Numbered from the stretch's first letter, positions 40,842 to 50,349 are shown. The stretch is DNA of 64,000 nucleotides from Actinomyces bowdenii (GCF_017592395.1 NZ_JAGFOU010000011.1:1-64000), one strand, 5' to 3'. Program-made: numbers and translations. Notes: generated from the letters alone by a model not told the origin.

Positions 40842-41545
40842 GCCCGTCACCCCCCAGCGAGCCGGGAGCCCCGCCGGAGCCCAGCGGCGCCGGCAGCCCT
40901 GGCGGCAGTGGCGCTGCTGACGGCGCTGAGGGCGCCGACCGGGCTGATGGCGAGGCTCCCGATGTGGGCGCCCCCGAGCTTCGCAGCGCCGCCGAGGCGA
41001 TCCTGGTGGTGGCCGACGAACCCGTGACCACCGAGGCGATCGCCCAGGCCCTCGGCCTGGAGGAGGGCGCGGCTCATGAGCTCCTGGAGGATCTGGCCGC
41101 TGAGTACCGGGGCGAGCACGCGGGCTCGCGGCCCCGGGGCTTCGTGCTGCGGCGGGCCGCCGGGGGCTGGCGCCTGGCCTCGGCCCCCCGGCACAGCGAC
41201 CTGGTGGAGGCCTTCGTCGTCGGCGGCGCCACGGCCCGCCTGTCGCAGGCGGCCCTGGAGACCCTGGCGGTCATCGCCTACCGCCAGCCCGTGACCCGGG
41301 GGCGGGTGGCGGCCATCCGCGGGGTCAATGTCGATGGAGTGGTGCGCACCCTGCACGCCCGGGGCCTCATCGAGGAGACCGGGGCCGAGCCCTCCGGCGC
41401 CATCCTCTACCGCACGACGCCCGAGTTCCTGGAGTACCTGGGGATCGACTCCCTGGAGGAGCTGCCGCCGCTGGCACCCTACCTGCCGGGCGCGGAGTCG
41501 CTGGCGGATATCGCCGAGGAGATGACTGATAGGAGCATGAGATGA
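40838..41545 (+). CDS. scpB: Segregation and condensation protein ScpB
   Basis: This 235-residue protein dimerises and binds ScpA in the SMC complex. The winged-helix core starts with LRSAAEAILVVADEPVTTEA and contains ALETLAVIAYRQPVTRGRVA and IRGVNVDGVVRTLHARGLIE. About 45 Gly/Ala/Ser/Pro-rich residues lead into the core. Coupled to scpA and rluB by 4-nt overlaps. Confidence 0.95.
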   Translation: MSPSPPSEPGAPPEPSGAGSPGGSGAADGAEGADRADGEAPDVGAPELRSAAEAILVVADEPVTTEAIAQALGLEEGAAHELLEDLAAEYRGEHAGSRPRGFVLRRAAGGWRLASAPRHSDLVEAFVVGGATARLSQAALETLAVIAYRQPVTRGRVAAIRGVNVDGVVRTLHARGLIEETGAEPSGAILYRTTPEFLEYLGIDSLEELPPLAPYLPGAESLADIAEEMTDRSMR

Positions 41546-42555
41546 GCAGGATGGGTGCCGGGAGCCGCAAGGCCTCCAGGGCGTCGCGGAGCCGTGGAGA
41601 GCCGATCGTCCCGCAGGGCGACTTCGGGGCCGAGGAGTTCTACGACGAGGACGACATCGAGGACCTCGACGACCTGGACGAGCAGGCCGACGCCGAGCTG
41701 CTGGCGGCCTTCGACGCCGAGGCCCTGGGGGAGGATGAGGAGGCACGGGCCCTGGAGGCGCGCGAGCGCGGGAGCCGGGGCGGGGACCAGGATCCGCACG
41801 TCGAGGGCGGCCAGCGCCTCCAGAAGGTCCTGGCCCACGCCGGCGTGGCCTCACGGCGGGCCAGCGAGCAGCTCATCGCCGACGGCCGGGTCAGTGTGGC
41901 CGGTGTCACCGTGTGGGAGCCGGGTCTGCGCGTGGACCCCGCCGTCCAGGAGATCCGGGTGGACGGCCGGCGCATCCTGGCCGACCCCGGTCTCATCACG
42001 GTGCTGCTGCACAAGCCCGCCGGGGTGGTCACCACCATGGAGGACCCCGGGGGCCGGCCCACGGTCGCCCAGTACGCCCAGCGCTACCTGGCCGATCACC
42101 CCGAGTTGCCGTCCCAGGCCCGCCTGGTGCACGTCGGGCGCCTGGACGCCGAGACCGAGGGCCTGCTCCTGCTGTCCAATGACGGGGAGCTGTCCCACCG
42201 GCTCATGCACCCCAGCTTCGAGATCGCCAAGACCTATGTGGCCATCGTCCAGGGGCAGGTCGAGCCCTGGGTTCCCCGCAAGCTGCGGCGGGGCATCGAG
42301 CTGGAGGACGGGCCCGCCCGGGCCGACCGGGTCACGGTCAAGGACTCCGGGCCGCAGGGCTCCATCGTGGAGATCACCCTGCACTCGGGGCGCAACCGGA
42401 TCGTGCGGCGCATGCTCGACGCCGTGGGCCACCCCGTCATGCGCCTGTCGCGCACGCGCCTGGGGCCGCTGGGCCTGGACGGCCTGGGCCCGGGTCAGAT
42501 GCGGGCGCTGAGCGCCCGGGAGCTGATGACGCTCCAGGACGAGGTGGGGCTGTGA
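41542..42555 (+). CDS. rluB: 23S rRNA pseudouridine synthase RluB family
   Basis: This 337-residue enzyme has an S4 RNA-binding domain (LQKVLAHAGVASRRASEQLI) near residue 93 and a RsuA/RluB catalytic domain. The catalytic Asp lies in VGRLDAETEGLLLLSNDGE, followed by GRNRIVRRMLDAVGHPV. An acidic N-terminal extension of roughly 90 residues (YDEDDIEDLDDLDEQADAE) is unusual in bacteria generally but common in actinobacterial members. Overlaps tyrA by 4 nt. Confidence 0.93.
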   Translation: MSRMGAGSRKASRASRSRGEPIVPQGDFGAEEFYDEDDIEDLDDLDEQADAELLAAFDAEALGEDEEARALEARERGSRGGDQDPHVEGGQRLQKVLAHAGVASRRASEQLIADGRVSVAGVTVWEPGLRVDPAVQEIRVDGRRILADPGLITVLLHKPAGVVTTMEDPGGRPTVAQYAQRYLADHPELPSQARLVHVGRLDAETEGLLLLSNDGELSHRLMHPSFEIAKTYVAIVQGQVEPWVPRKLRRGIELEDGPARADRVTVKDSGPQGSIVEITLHSGRNRIVRRMLDAVGHPVMRLSRTRLGPLGLDGLGPGQMRALSARELMTLQDEVGL

Positions 42556-43766
42556 GCACCGGCAGCACCAGCGGCACTGGCGGTCCTGGCCCCACAGGGG
42601 CCTTGGCGGCGCAGGAGGCGCCCGCCTCCACGCGCGGCCCCGTGCTCGTGGTGGGCACCGGCCTGCTGGGCACCTCCCTGGCCCTGGCCCTGGTGAATGC
42701 CGGTGTCGAGGTCCAGCTCTCCGACACCTCGCCGACCTCCCTGGCCCTGGCCCGCGACATGGGCGCGGGCCGGCCCCGGGCCGAGGGCGACCCCGAGCCG
42801 CAAATCGTCGTGGTGGCCACGCCACCGGATGTCGCCGCCCAGGTGGTGATCCGCGAGCTCGCCGCCCACCCGGGGGCGGTGGTCACCGACGTCGCCTCGG
42901 TCAAGGAGCGGGTGGCCGCCCAGGTGCGGGCCGCCGCGGGGCCGCAGGCCGGCCGCTACGTGGGCAGCCACCCCATGGCCGGGCGGGAGCGCTCGGGGGC
43001 GGTGGCCGCCGACTCCGACCTGTTCGCCGGGCGCCCCTGGGTGATCGTGGGCCAGGGGGCGGATCCAGGTGCGGAGCTGGTGGTCAGGAACCTGGCGGTG
43101 GATGTGGGGGCCATGCCGGTGCGCATGGGCGCGGCCGAGCATGACGCCGCGGTGGCCGCCGTCTCCCACGTGCCCCAGCTGGTGGCCTCCCTGGTGGCGG
43201 CCCGCCTGGAGTCGCTGGGGGAGAGCGCCCTGGCGCTCTCGGGCCAGGGGCTGCGCGACGTCACCCGGATCGCCGCCTCCGATCCGCGCCTGTGGTCGGC
43301 CATCATCGTGGGCAACGCCCCCGCCGTCGTCGAGCTGCTGCGCCGGCTCAGCGATGACCTGGCGGGACTGCTGGCCGGCATCGAGTCCGCCGTCGGCCAC
43401 GGGGAATCGGATGGGCCGGGGGAGCCGGGCGGGCCCGGGCGGGCGCCGCTCATCGCCCCCGGGGCCGTGGGCGCGATCACCGACGTCATGGTGCGGGGGA
43501 ATGCGGGCCGGGCGCGGATCCCCGGCAAGCACGGCGGCGCCCCGCGCCGCTACGCCGAGATCCAGGTGCTCGTGCCCGACTCGGCGGGCCAGCTGGGGCG
43601 GCTCTTCTCCGACATCGGCGAGGCCGGGGTCAATATCGAGGACTTCTCCCTGGAGCACTCCGCCGGCCAGAGCGCGGGCATCGCCCAGGTGTGCGTGCTG
43701 CCGGCCGCCGCCCAGGGCCTGGAGGAGGCCCTTGATGAGCGCGGCTGGAGGGTCGTGCGGGCCTGA
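42552..43766 (+). CDS. tyrA: Prephenate dehydrogenase with ACT domain
   Basis: This 404-residue enzyme makes 4-hydroxyphenylpyruvate for tyrosine synthesis. The NAD site is VVGTGLLGTSLALALVNAG, and YVGSHPMAGRERSGAVAA is the conserved substrate region. A C-terminal ACT domain (EIQVLVPDSAGQLGRLF onward) from about residue 335 suggests feedback control by an amino acid. It starts with GTG overlapping the rluB stop. Confidence 0.93.
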   Translation: MSTGSTSGTGGPGPTGALAAQEAPASTRGPVLVVGTGLLGTSLALALVNAGVEVQLSDTSPTSLALARDMGAGRPRAEGDPEPQIVVVATPPDVAAQVVIRELAAHPGAVVTDVASVKERVAAQVRAAAGPQAGRYVGSHPMAGRERSGAVAADSDLFAGRPWVIVGQGADPGAELVVRNLAVDVGAMPVRMGAAEHDAAVAAVSHVPQLVASLVAARLESLGESALALSGQGLRDVTRIAASDPRLWSAIIVGNAPAVVELLRRLSDDLAGLLAGIESAVGHGESDGPGEPGGPGRAPLIAPGAVGAITDVMVRGNAGRARIPGKHGGAPRRYAEIQVLVPDSAGQLGRLFSDIGEAGVNIEDFSLEHSAGQSAGIAQVCVLPAAAQGLEEALDERGWRVVRA

Positions 43767-43976
43767 GGGGGCGGGAGCGCGCTTCTCGGTCCGCCTGACT
43801 CGTGCAGGAGAGCGAGGCGCTGGCCTCAAGGGGCCACGGGCCCGGGCTGAGGCGGCCTGTGTTGGTGCTCATGGGAGCCGCATCCTCAGCGAGGCGCGCG
43901 GATGTGGGACGCTTGGCCCAGCCCTTGACCGCAATCCGCGCTCACCCGCGCTCATCTGCACTGCCTGGAGGACCAC

Positions 43977-46136
43977 ATGGGAATCGTCGTCGCGATCGAC
44001 GGGCCGAGCGGCTCGGGGAAGTCCACGGTCTCACGGGCCGTGGCGGCCGAGCTGGGGCTGGCCTATCTCGACACCGGCGCCATGTACCGGGCCGCCGCCT
44101 GGTGGTGCGAGCACGAGGGCATCGACCTGGCCGACGCCACGGCGGTGGCCCGCGCCGTGCAGGCCATGCCCCTCCAGGTCGGCCTGGACCCCGAGGGCCC
44201 CACCTTCACCTGCGCGGGCCAGGACATCTCCGCCGCCATCCGCGAGCCGCATGTGGCCGCCGTCGTCTCCACCGTGGCCACGAACCTGGAGGTGCGCGCC
44301 GAGCTGGCCCGCCTCCAGCGCGAGATCATCGACACCGAGCGCCGCGGGGGGCCCTCCTCCTTCTCCCAGGGCGCCGGGATCGTGGCCGAGGGCCGGGACA
44401 TCACCACCGTGGTGGCCCCCGAGGCCGAGGCGCGCCTGCTGGTCACAGCCACCGAGGCGGCCCGCCTGGCCCGCCGGGCCGCCGAGCTGGACGCCGCCGG
44501 CAAGGCGGTGGAGGCCGCCGACCTGCGCGACCAGGTCCTGCGCCGCGACCGCGACGACGCCACCGTCTCCCAGTTCCTCACCGCCCCCGAGGGCGTCACC
44601 CTGGTGGACACCTCCGACCTCACCCTGGAGCAGTCCATCAGCCGGGTGCTGGACCTGGTGGAGGAGGCCGTCGATGCCGCGGCCGCCCAGGATGATGAGG
44701 CCGAGCTGCGGGCCCAGGCCATGCGCGCCGGCCTGGAGGACTACGAGCTGGAGGAGGAGGACCTGGCCCTCCTGGAGCAGGAGGGGCCCGCGCCGGCCCC
44801 CGAGGCTCCTGAGTTCGGGCTGCCGGTCCTGGCCGTCGTCGGGCGCCCCAACGTGGGCAAGTCCACCCTGGTCAACCGGGTGCTGGGACGGCGGGTCGCT
44901 GTCGTTCAGGACACCCCCGGGGTGACCCGCGACCGCGTGTCCTACCCCGCGGAGTGGGCGGGGCGCCACTTCACCATCGTGGACACCGGGGGGTGGGAGG
45001 TCGATGTTCGCGGCCTGGAGGCCTCCGTGGCCACGCAGGCCGAGGTGGCCGTGGAGATGGCCGACGCCGTCCTGCTGGTGGTCGATGCTCAGGTGGGTAT
45101 CACCGAGACCGACGCGCGCGTGGTCTCCATGCTGCGGCGCAGCGGCAAGCCCGTGGTGCTGGCCGCCAACAAGGTCGACTCCCCGGCCCAGGAGGGCGAC
45201 GCCGCCGCCCTGTGGAACCTGGGGCTGGGCGAGCCCTACCCGGTCTCGGCCCTGCACGGGCGCGGCAGCGGGGAGGTCCTCGACGCCGTCATGGAGATCC
45301 TGCCCGAGGTCTCCGCCGTGGCCGGGCCCAGGAAGGATGACGGCCTGCGCCGCGTGGCCCTGGTGGGCCGCCCCAACGTGGGCAAGTCCTCCCTGCTCAA
45401 CTCCATCGCCGGCTCCGAGCGCGTGGTGGTCAACGAGACCGCTGGCACCACCCGCGACCCGGTGGACGAGATCATCGAGCTCGATGGGCGCCGGTGGGTC
45501 TTCGTGGACACCGCCGGGATCCGGCGCCGCATCCGCCAGACCCGCGGGGCCGACTACTACGCCGTGCTGCGCACCCAGGGCGTGATCGAGAAGGCCGAGG
45601 TGGCCGTGGTGCTGCTGGATGCCTCCGAGCCCATCAGCGAGCAGGACGTGCGCGTCATCCAGCAGGTCGTCGATGCCGGGCGGGCACTGGTGCTGGTCAA
45701 CAACAAGTGGGACCTGGTGGACGAGGAGCGCCAGAAGATGCTCGCCTGGGAGACCGAGCACGACCTGGCCCACGTGTCCTGGGCGCCGCATATCAACCTG
45801 GCGGCGCGCACCGGCTGGCACACCAACCGGCTCGTGCGCGCCCTGGATGCGGCGCTGGAGGGCTGGACCACGCGCGTGCCCACGGGCAGGCTCAACGGCT
45901 TCCTCGGCGAGCTCCAGTCGGCTACCCCCCACCCGGTGCGCGGGGGCAAGCAGCCGCGGATCCTCTTCGCCACGCAGGCGCAGGTGGCCCCGCCGCGCAT
46001 CGTCATCTTCACCACCGGGTTCCTGGACGCCGGGTACCGGCGCTTCATCGAGCGCAGGCTGCGTGAGGAGTTCGGCTTCGTGGGCTCGCCCATCCAGATC
46101 GGTGTGCGCGTGCGCGAGAAGCGCCAGCGCCGCTGA
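43977..46136 (+). CDS. Cytidylate kinase fused to GTPase Der
   Basis: This 719-residue protein joins two enzymes. Residues 1-230 are CMP kinase ([44 protein letters not shown]). After an acidic linker (about 235-275), residues 278-719 are Der/EngA, a ribosome-assembly GTPase with two G domains: [18 protein letters not shown] and [10 protein letters not shown], then [17 protein letters not shown] and VDTAGIRRR, with NKVD and NKWD specificity motifs and a KH-like C-terminus. The frame is continuous across the join. This Cmk-Der fusion is known in several actinobacteria. GGAGG precedes the ATG. Confidence 0.96.
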   Translation: MGIVVAIDGPSGSGKSTVSRAVAAELGLAYLDTGAMYRAAAWWCEHEGIDLADATAVARAVQAMPLQVGLDPEGPTFTCAGQDISAAIREPHVAAVVSTVATNLEVRAELARLQREIIDTERRGGPSSFSQGAGIVAEGRDITTVVAPEAEARLLVTATEAARLARRAAELDAAGKAVEAADLRDQVLRRDRDDATVSQFLTAPEGVTLVDTSDLTLEQSISRVLDLVEEAVDAAAAQDDEAELRAQAMRAGLEDYELEEEDLALLEQEGPAPAPEAPEFGLPVLAVVGRPNVGKSTLVNRVLGRRVAVVQDTPGVTRDRVSYPAEWAGRHFTIVDTGGWEVDVRGLEASVATQAEVAVEMADAVLLVVDAQVGITETDARVVSMLRRSGKPVVLAANKVDSPAQEGDAAALWNLGLGEPYPVSALHGRGSGEVLDAVMEILPEVSAVAGPRKDDGLRRVALVGRPNVGKSSLLNSIAGSERVVVNETAGTTRDPVDEIIELDGRRWVFVDTAGIRRRIRQTRGADYYAVLRTQGVIEKAEVAVVLLDASEPISEQDVRVIQQVVDAGRALVLVNNKWDLVDEERQKMLAWETEHDLAHVSWAPHINLAARTGWHTNRLVRALDAALEGWTTRVPTGRLNGFLGELQSATPHPVRGGKQPRILFATQAQVAPPRIVIFTTGFLDAGYRRFIERRLREEFGFVGSPIQIGVRVREKRQRR

Positions 46137-46165
46137 GTGCCAGGTACCCCGACGACCTCAGCGAT

Positions 46166-46228
46166 ATGCGAGTGCGGGGTGCAGAATGCGAGTGCGGGGT
46201 CATCGCATTCTGCACCCCGCACTCGCAT
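46166..46228. repeat. 26-bp perfect inverted repeat after cmk-der
   Basis: The arms 46166-46191 and 46203-46228 are exact reverse complements separated by 11 nt. The left arm starts ATGCGAGTGCGGGGTGCAG, and the unit GCGAGTGCGGGGT occurs twice in tandem. No T-run follows. It may end cmk-der transcription, or it may be a copy of a dispersed hairpin element. Confidence 0.85.
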
Positions 46229-46393
46229 TCTGGATGCCGTTGGCGCGGCGCTGCGGGGTGGCGCATCCCTATAGCCCCGCCAAGCCGCCAGAGGCTCATC
46301 CCCTGCTCGCGTCATCCCTGAGGGACGGCGGTGAGAAGGAAGCGAGTGGCGTCATGCGCCATCGGGATGAATCGTTATCTGCATCACATGCGC

Positions 46394-46399
46394 TATGGT
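46394..46399 (+). promoter_or_regulatory. -10 element of the VOC gene, probably leaderless
   Basis: TATGGT ends 6 nt before the ATG at 46406; no ribosome-binding site is seen. Confidence 0.4.
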
Positions 46400-46405
46400 G
46401 GCGGC

Positions 46406-46795
46406 ATGATCGATCACATCTCGCTCATCGTCAGTGATGTCGGGGCCTCCAGGGCCTTCTACGAGCGGGCGCTGGCTCCGCTGGGCTATAAGGCGGTGGC
46501 GGAGCACGGGCCGGTGGTGGGCCTGGGCGCTCCCGCGGAGGAGGCCGGTGCGGTGGCCGAGTTCTGGCTGGTGCCGGGGGAGGAGCCTCAGCCCGTCCAC
46601 CTCGCGCTGACCGCGGGCAGTATGGAGGAGGTGGAGGCCTTCCATGCTGCTGGCCTGGCAGCTGGTGGGAGCGACAACGGCGGGCCCGGTGAGCGGCCCT
46701 GGTATCACCCCGGCTATTACGGCGCCTTCGTCCTCGACCCCGACGGGCACAACCTTGAGGTCGTCTACCACCACGCCAGTCCTGCTCAGGAGTAG
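46406..46795 (+). CDS. VOC-family (glyoxalase-like) protein
   Basis: This 129-residue single-domain protein has the vicinal oxygen chelate fold. Residues 1-25 (MIDHISLIVSDVGASRAFYE) form the first beta-alpha unit, with a metal-ligand His at position 4, and the C-terminal unit has GAFVLDPDGHNLEVVYH with the expected Glu. The sequence resembles the small YycE/lactoylglutathione lyase-like proteins; no substrate can be assigned. Start 46406 fits the family N-terminus; a longer frame from 46331 is unlikely. Confidence 0.8.
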   Translation: MIDHISLIVSDVGASRAFYERALAPLGYKAVAEHGPVVGLGAPAEEAGAVAEFWLVPGEEPQPVHLALTAGSMEEVEAFHAAGLAAGGSDNGGPGERPWYHPGYYGAFVLDPDGHNLEVVYHHASPAQE

Positions 46796-46850
46796 TGCTG
46801 AGTCGAGCGGCACTCACGGGGAGCAGTGGCTGAGCGTGTTGGTGCCAGCC

Positions 46851-47393
46851 TCAGCCCTGCTCGGCGGCCCAGGCGGCGACTCGGCGGGCGCTCTCGGCCT
46901 CGGAGAGGTCCTCCACGCGGGTCATGATCGTCCAGCGCACGCCAAAGGGGTCGGTGATGGAGGCGTAGCGGTCGCCTGAGACGAAGGTCGTCGCCTCCTC
47001 GCGGACGGTGGCCCCGGCCCGCATTGCCCGGGCGAGAAGCTCATCGACATCCGGGCAGTACAGGCCGATGGAGTAGCAGGCCGCCCCGCCGGCGGGAGGC
47101 GGTACGAGCCCGTGGTCGGGGGTCGGCTCGCCGATCTGCAGCCGGCCGTTGCCGAAGTCCAGCTCGGCATGGATGACAATGCCGTTGATCTCGGTGATAT
47201 CCACGACCCGCGCTCCCAGGGCATCGCGGTAGAACCCGACTGCCTGCCCGGCGCCCTCGATGGCCAGGAAGGGAGTGAGGCTGGTGAAGCCGTGGGGGAT
47301 GCCGCCGGTGGTGTGGGTGCCAGAGATGCCGCGCCGGGAGGGGTGGCGACTGGAGTGCTGGTGGGTGTCATTCGACGTGGTCTGTGATTCCAT
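46851..47393 (-). CDS. VOC-family PhnB-like protein
   Basis: This 180-residue protein resembles the PhnB/YdhR group of VOC proteins. The core begins FTSLTPFLAIEGAGQAVGFY, continues with GRLQIGEPTPDHGLV, and ends with YASITDPFGVRWTIMTRVED. About 35 His/Ser/Thr-rich residues precede the core; the ATG at 47393 was chosen, but the true start may be further in. It is transcribed divergently from an AraC regulator 66 nt away, which may control it. Confidence 0.78.
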   Translation of the reverse strand: MESQTTSNDTHQHSSRHPSRRGISGTHTTGGIPHGFTSLTPFLAIEGAGQAVGFYRDALGARVVDITEINGIVIHAELDFGNGRLQIGEPTPDHGLVPPPAGGAACYSIGLYCPDVDELLARAMRAGATVREEATTFVSGDRYASITDPFGVRWTIMTRVEDLSEAESARRVAAWAAEQG

Positions 47394-47459
47394 GCCCGTG
47401 ACGCTAGGGGCCCGCTCGGGGCCCGTCTTGAAGATTCGCGACAGGGCTGTGAGGGGGGA

Positions 47460-48338
47460 GTGCTCGGCGTGGGTGCAGCGGGAGAAGCGAGAGTCAGCGG
47501 CGGCCCGGGCTCGGTATCCGTGCAGGCTGATGGCCGCGGGGTGCTGTACCCCGGTAGGCTGCCCGACTTCCACCGGGAGCCGGCACCGCCTGAGTTGGCG
47601 GAGACGGTCCGGTGGTTCTGGGTGCCGTGCTGGGATCTTCCGCCAGGGGTGAGCTCGCGACAGGAGGTACTGCCGTTTCCTGCTGCCAACCTCGTGGTCG
47701 AGCCTGAGGGGGTGCGCCTGTACGGGCCGACCACGGGTGTATCGGTGCGGGTGCTGGAGGGGCGGGGCTGGGCAGTGGGGGCGCTCCTGCTACCGGCGGG
47801 GCTGGGGCGGATGCATGGGGCCCCAGGGGAGCTGCGGGATGCATCGGTGGAGGTCGATGCCCCGGGGCTGCACCGTGCTGTTGTGGCCGCCATGGGCGGG
47901 GGTGATGCGGCGGGGCGGGCCGAGGACGGGCACCGGGAGGCGGGGCGCTCGGCGGCCGTGCGGGCCTTGGAGGAGTGGTTGGGGGAGGAGATGCTGCCGC
48001 TGGATGCGGAGGGGCTGGTGGCCAATGCGATGGTGGAGCTCATCGCCTCGACCCGTGAGCTGGTGCGGGTGGAGCAGCTCGCCGAGCGCATGGGAATGTC
48101 GGTGCGCGGCGTGCAGCGCCTGGCGGCCAGGTGGATCGGGCTGCCTCCCCTGGCGGTGATCCGTCGTTATCGGTTGCAGGAGGCGGCGCTGCGGCTGCGT
48201 GAGGATCCGGGGTTGAGTGTGGTGCGGGTGGCGGCGGATCTGGGGTATGCCGATCAGGCGCATCTGGCCGCTGACTTCCGGGCGGTGGTGGGGCTGGCAC
48301 CGAGCCGGTACCGCCGGGGGCAGGTGTCGTGGGATTGA
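47460..48338 (+). CDS. AraC-family transcription regulator
   Basis: This 292-residue protein has a C-terminal AraC/XylS DNA-binding domain. Helix-turn-helix 1 is VEQLAERMGMSVRGVQRLAA near residue 205-225 and helix-turn-helix 2 is LSVVRVAADLGYADQAHLAA, ending with DFRAVVGLAPSRYRRGQ. The N-terminal half has the DUF6597-like effector domain (LPDFHREPAPPELAETVRWF). It starts at GTG with GAGGGGGGAG ahead. Bases 48165-48225 of this gene are repeated downstream at 50041-50101. Regulation of the divergent VOC gene is an inference from position. Confidence 0.85.
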   Translation: MLGVGAAGEARVSGGPGSVSVQADGRGVLYPGRLPDFHREPAPPELAETVRWFWVPCWDLPPGVSSRQEVLPFPAANLVVEPEGVRLYGPTTGVSVRVLEGRGWAVGALLLPAGLGRMHGAPGELRDASVEVDAPGLHRAVVAAMGGGDAAGRAEDGHREAGRSAAVRALEEWLGEEMLPLDAEGLVANAMVELIASTRELVRVEQLAERMGMSVRGVQRLAARWIGLPPLAVIRRYRLQEAALRLREDPGLSVVRVAADLGYADQAHLAADFRAVVGLAPSRYRRGQVSWD

Positions 48339-48560
48339 GAGGGTGGGTGGAGGTGTCCAGATCTCTTACAAAGGGAGCGATCCAGTATGAGGCGCCAGTG
48401 GTGATCCGCATGTTTCTGCGGATCCTGTTGGGCCGTGCGGGGCTGGTGGGCGCCTTTGTGAGGGATTCGGACACCCGGGTGCCGGGGCCCGCTCTTCTCG
48501 CGGCTCGCGCTCCCGAAGGCCGGGCCCCGGAGCCCAGGTCCCAAGCGGCCGGCAAGGGCG
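48333..48560 (+). repeat. Direct repeat, copy 1 (left of pentapeptide gene)
   Basis: This segment, starting in the last codons of the AraC gene, is about 95% identical to 50104-50330. It includes ACAAAGGGAGCGATCCAGTATG, with a ribosome-binding-site-like AAAGGGAG before a five-codon frame (MRRQW), and a hairpin GATCCGCA-tgtttc-TGCGGATC. No larger gene is convincing here. Confidence 0.9.
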
Positions 48561-48565
48561 AACTG

Positions 48566-49936
48566 CTACTGTACTGTGGGATCCTCGCTGCCGGATTCGT
48601 TCCCTTCGGTAGCCATGTCGGGAGAGTCGTCCTCGATGATTCGCAGAATATTGCCGTTCTCATCAAACTGAGCCCACCGGGCACCCTGAGGCAGGCCAGT
48701 GATACGGTCGAGCAGCATTGATCTTGGGAAAGTAATGCTGTCTTCCGATTCTTGGTAATCAACATTAAAGGTTGCACTTTGAAAGTCAGCGTTCTGGGTG
48801 AAGGTCACACCCCGGAAGTCGGCTTCCTGGGTGAAGGTCGTGCCTCCGAAGTCGATGTCCTGGGTGAAGGTCGTGCCTCCGAAGTCAGCCCTTCGGCTGA
48901 AGATCGCGTCTCCAAAATTGGCTTCCTGGGTAAAGGTCGTGCCTCCAAAATTGGCTTCCTGGGTGAAGTTCGCGTCTCTGAAATTGGCTTCCTGGGTGAA
49001 GTTCGCAGCCCAGAAGTCGGCTTCCTGGGTGAAGGTTGCGTCTCCGAAGTCGGTGTCCTGGGTGAAGCTCGCACCCCAGAAGATAACGCGCTGAGCGAAG
49101 ATCGCATTCCCGAAGTAGGCGCCCTGGGTGAAGTTCGCACCCCAGAAGATGGCGCCCTGGGTGAAGATCGCGCCCCCAAAGTCTGTGCCGTAGTTGAAAG
49201 TCGCATGGTGGAAATTCGGTCTTTCGGCGAGGATTGCTCCGTGGAGGTCGATAGAACAGTTGCACCACAACTGCTCGTCTTGGACCTCCTGCACTACCTC
49301 TGGATGGTGCTCGGTGGCTTCGCGGCGTTTGCGAAGGTGGCGGGCCAGGACCTCGAGGATCGTCGACTCGACGGCGCCATCATCGCTCACATAGATCTTA
49401 TCATCTCCGTCTTCTGCGTCCGTGGGAGTCACCCATTCCCCGCGCTTGGTGCGCAGGTAGCCGCAGAGGATGTCGACGACGCGCTGACGGTAGTCACCCC
49501 GGTAGATGTCCGCAGTATCAGCCAGGGAGTACACGCCCGAGATTCTCACTTGAGGAGAGGCGCTTCCCAACTGCTGCACTGCAGTGAGCAGTTTCTGCTC
49601 CGCTCTCTCTAACTCCGCTGCGGCCTCTGTGCGCTCGGCGCTTGCCCGCTCCCGGTACTTGATGACGAGATAGCCGACGCCACCGATACCGCCGATTGTC
49701 GTTAACGAAACCTTGACCAGGTCTAACGATGTCGTCGCACTATCACTGACGTCTCTCCAGTTCGTCAGCAACCGATCCCACGACCAGTACCCGCCGTTGC
49801 CCCACAGCCAGCCCAGCACTGTGAATAAGAGCAATGCTAACAATACCCAGATGAAGATGACTAAGAATAGTGGCCAGGCACCTGGCCCCCGCTGGCGTCC
49901 TGGTCGTTGTTCATTAGTTCGGCCGCTATTGAACAT
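48566..49936 (-). CDS. Pentapeptide-repeat membrane protein
   Basis: This 456-residue protein of unknown function has two predicted membrane segments near residues 22-48 (WPLFLVIFIWVLLALLLFTV) and 75-95, then a charged helical part (RERASAERTEAAAELERAEQ), then a cytoplasmic or periplasmic domain. From about residue 235 to 420 there are roughly 20 pentapeptide repeats of the form A-N-F-T-Q, including ANFTQGAYFGNAIFAQ, which would form a right-handed quadrilateral beta-helix. I chose ATG 49936 because GAGAGGGA precedes it; a TTG at 49951 is in frame. The gene is visibly AT-richer than its neighbours and sits between direct repeats. Such proteins have been seen as phage-defence or toxin-related factors, but nothing here settles that. 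Confidence 0.85.
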   Translation of the reverse strand: MFNSGRTNEQRPGRQRGPGAWPLFLVIFIWVLLALLLFTVLGWLWGNGGYWSWDRLLTNWRDVSDSATTSLDLVKVSLTTIGGIGGVGYLVIKYRERASAERTEAAAELERAEQKLLTAVQQLGSASPQVRISGVYSLADTADIYRGDYRQRVVDILCGYLRTKRGEWVTPTDAEDGDDKIYVSDDGAVESTILEVLARHLRKRREATEHHPEVVQEVQDEQLWCNCSIDLHGAILAERPNFHHATFNYGTDFGGAIFTQGAIFWGANFTQGAYFGNAIFAQRVIFWGASFTQDTDFGDATFTQEADFWAANFTQEANFRDANFTQEANFGGTTFTQEANFGDAIFSRRADFGGTTFTQDIDFGGTTFTQEADFRGVTFTQNADFQSATFNVDYQESEDSITFPRSMLLDRITGLPQGARWAQFDENGNILRIIEDDSPDMATEGNESGSEDPTVQ

Positions 49937-50040
49937 GTAAGTCCCTCTCAATCGCCCATTGATACTGTGATTACGTATTTTACTGAGGTGCGTCTGCTGT
50001 CGAAGTGTGGGACGTCACACTCTCTGTCGCAGTCCTTCGC

Positions 50041-50333
50041 CGTTATCGGTTGCAGGAGGCGGCGCTGCGGTTGCGTGAGGATCCGGGGTTAAGTGTGGTG
50101 GGGGACTGAGAGGGTGAGTGGAGGTGTCCAGATCCCTTACAAAGGGAGCGATCCAGTATGAGGCGCCAGTGGTGATCCGCATGTTTCTGCGGATCCTGCT
50201 GGGCCGTGCGGGGCTGGTGGGCGCCTTTGTGAGGGTTTCGGACACCCGGGTGCCCGGCCCGGCTCTTCTAGCGGCTCGCGCTCCCGAAGGCCGGGCCCCG
50301 GAGCCCAGGTCCCAGGCGGCGGGGGAGGGCGAG
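50041..50333 (+). repeat. Direct repeat, copy 2, with araC 3' relic
   Basis: Bases 50041-50101 repeat 48165-48225 of the AraC gene with few changes. About 105 bp of the araC end are then missing, and 50102-50333 repeats 48333-48560. It lacks a complete AraC reading frame, so it is a truncated relic. It ends just before the pgi promoter. Confidence 0.88.
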
Positions 50334-50337
50334 CGGC

Positions 50338-50343
50338 TAGGCT
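50338..50343 (+). promoter_or_regulatory. pgi -10 element, probably leaderless
   Basis: TAGGCT ends 6 nt before the pgi ATG at 50350, within CGGCTAGGCTGG. No ribosome-binding site is present, so the mRNA probably begins at the start codon. Confidence 0.55.
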
Positions 50344-50349
50344 GGGTCC

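Noticed and set aside
48329-48721. 130-residue frame beginning in the direct repeat (copy 1)
   Set aside because: It runs into the antisense of the pentapeptide gene and has no family features; the part in common with copy 2 is explained by the duplication.
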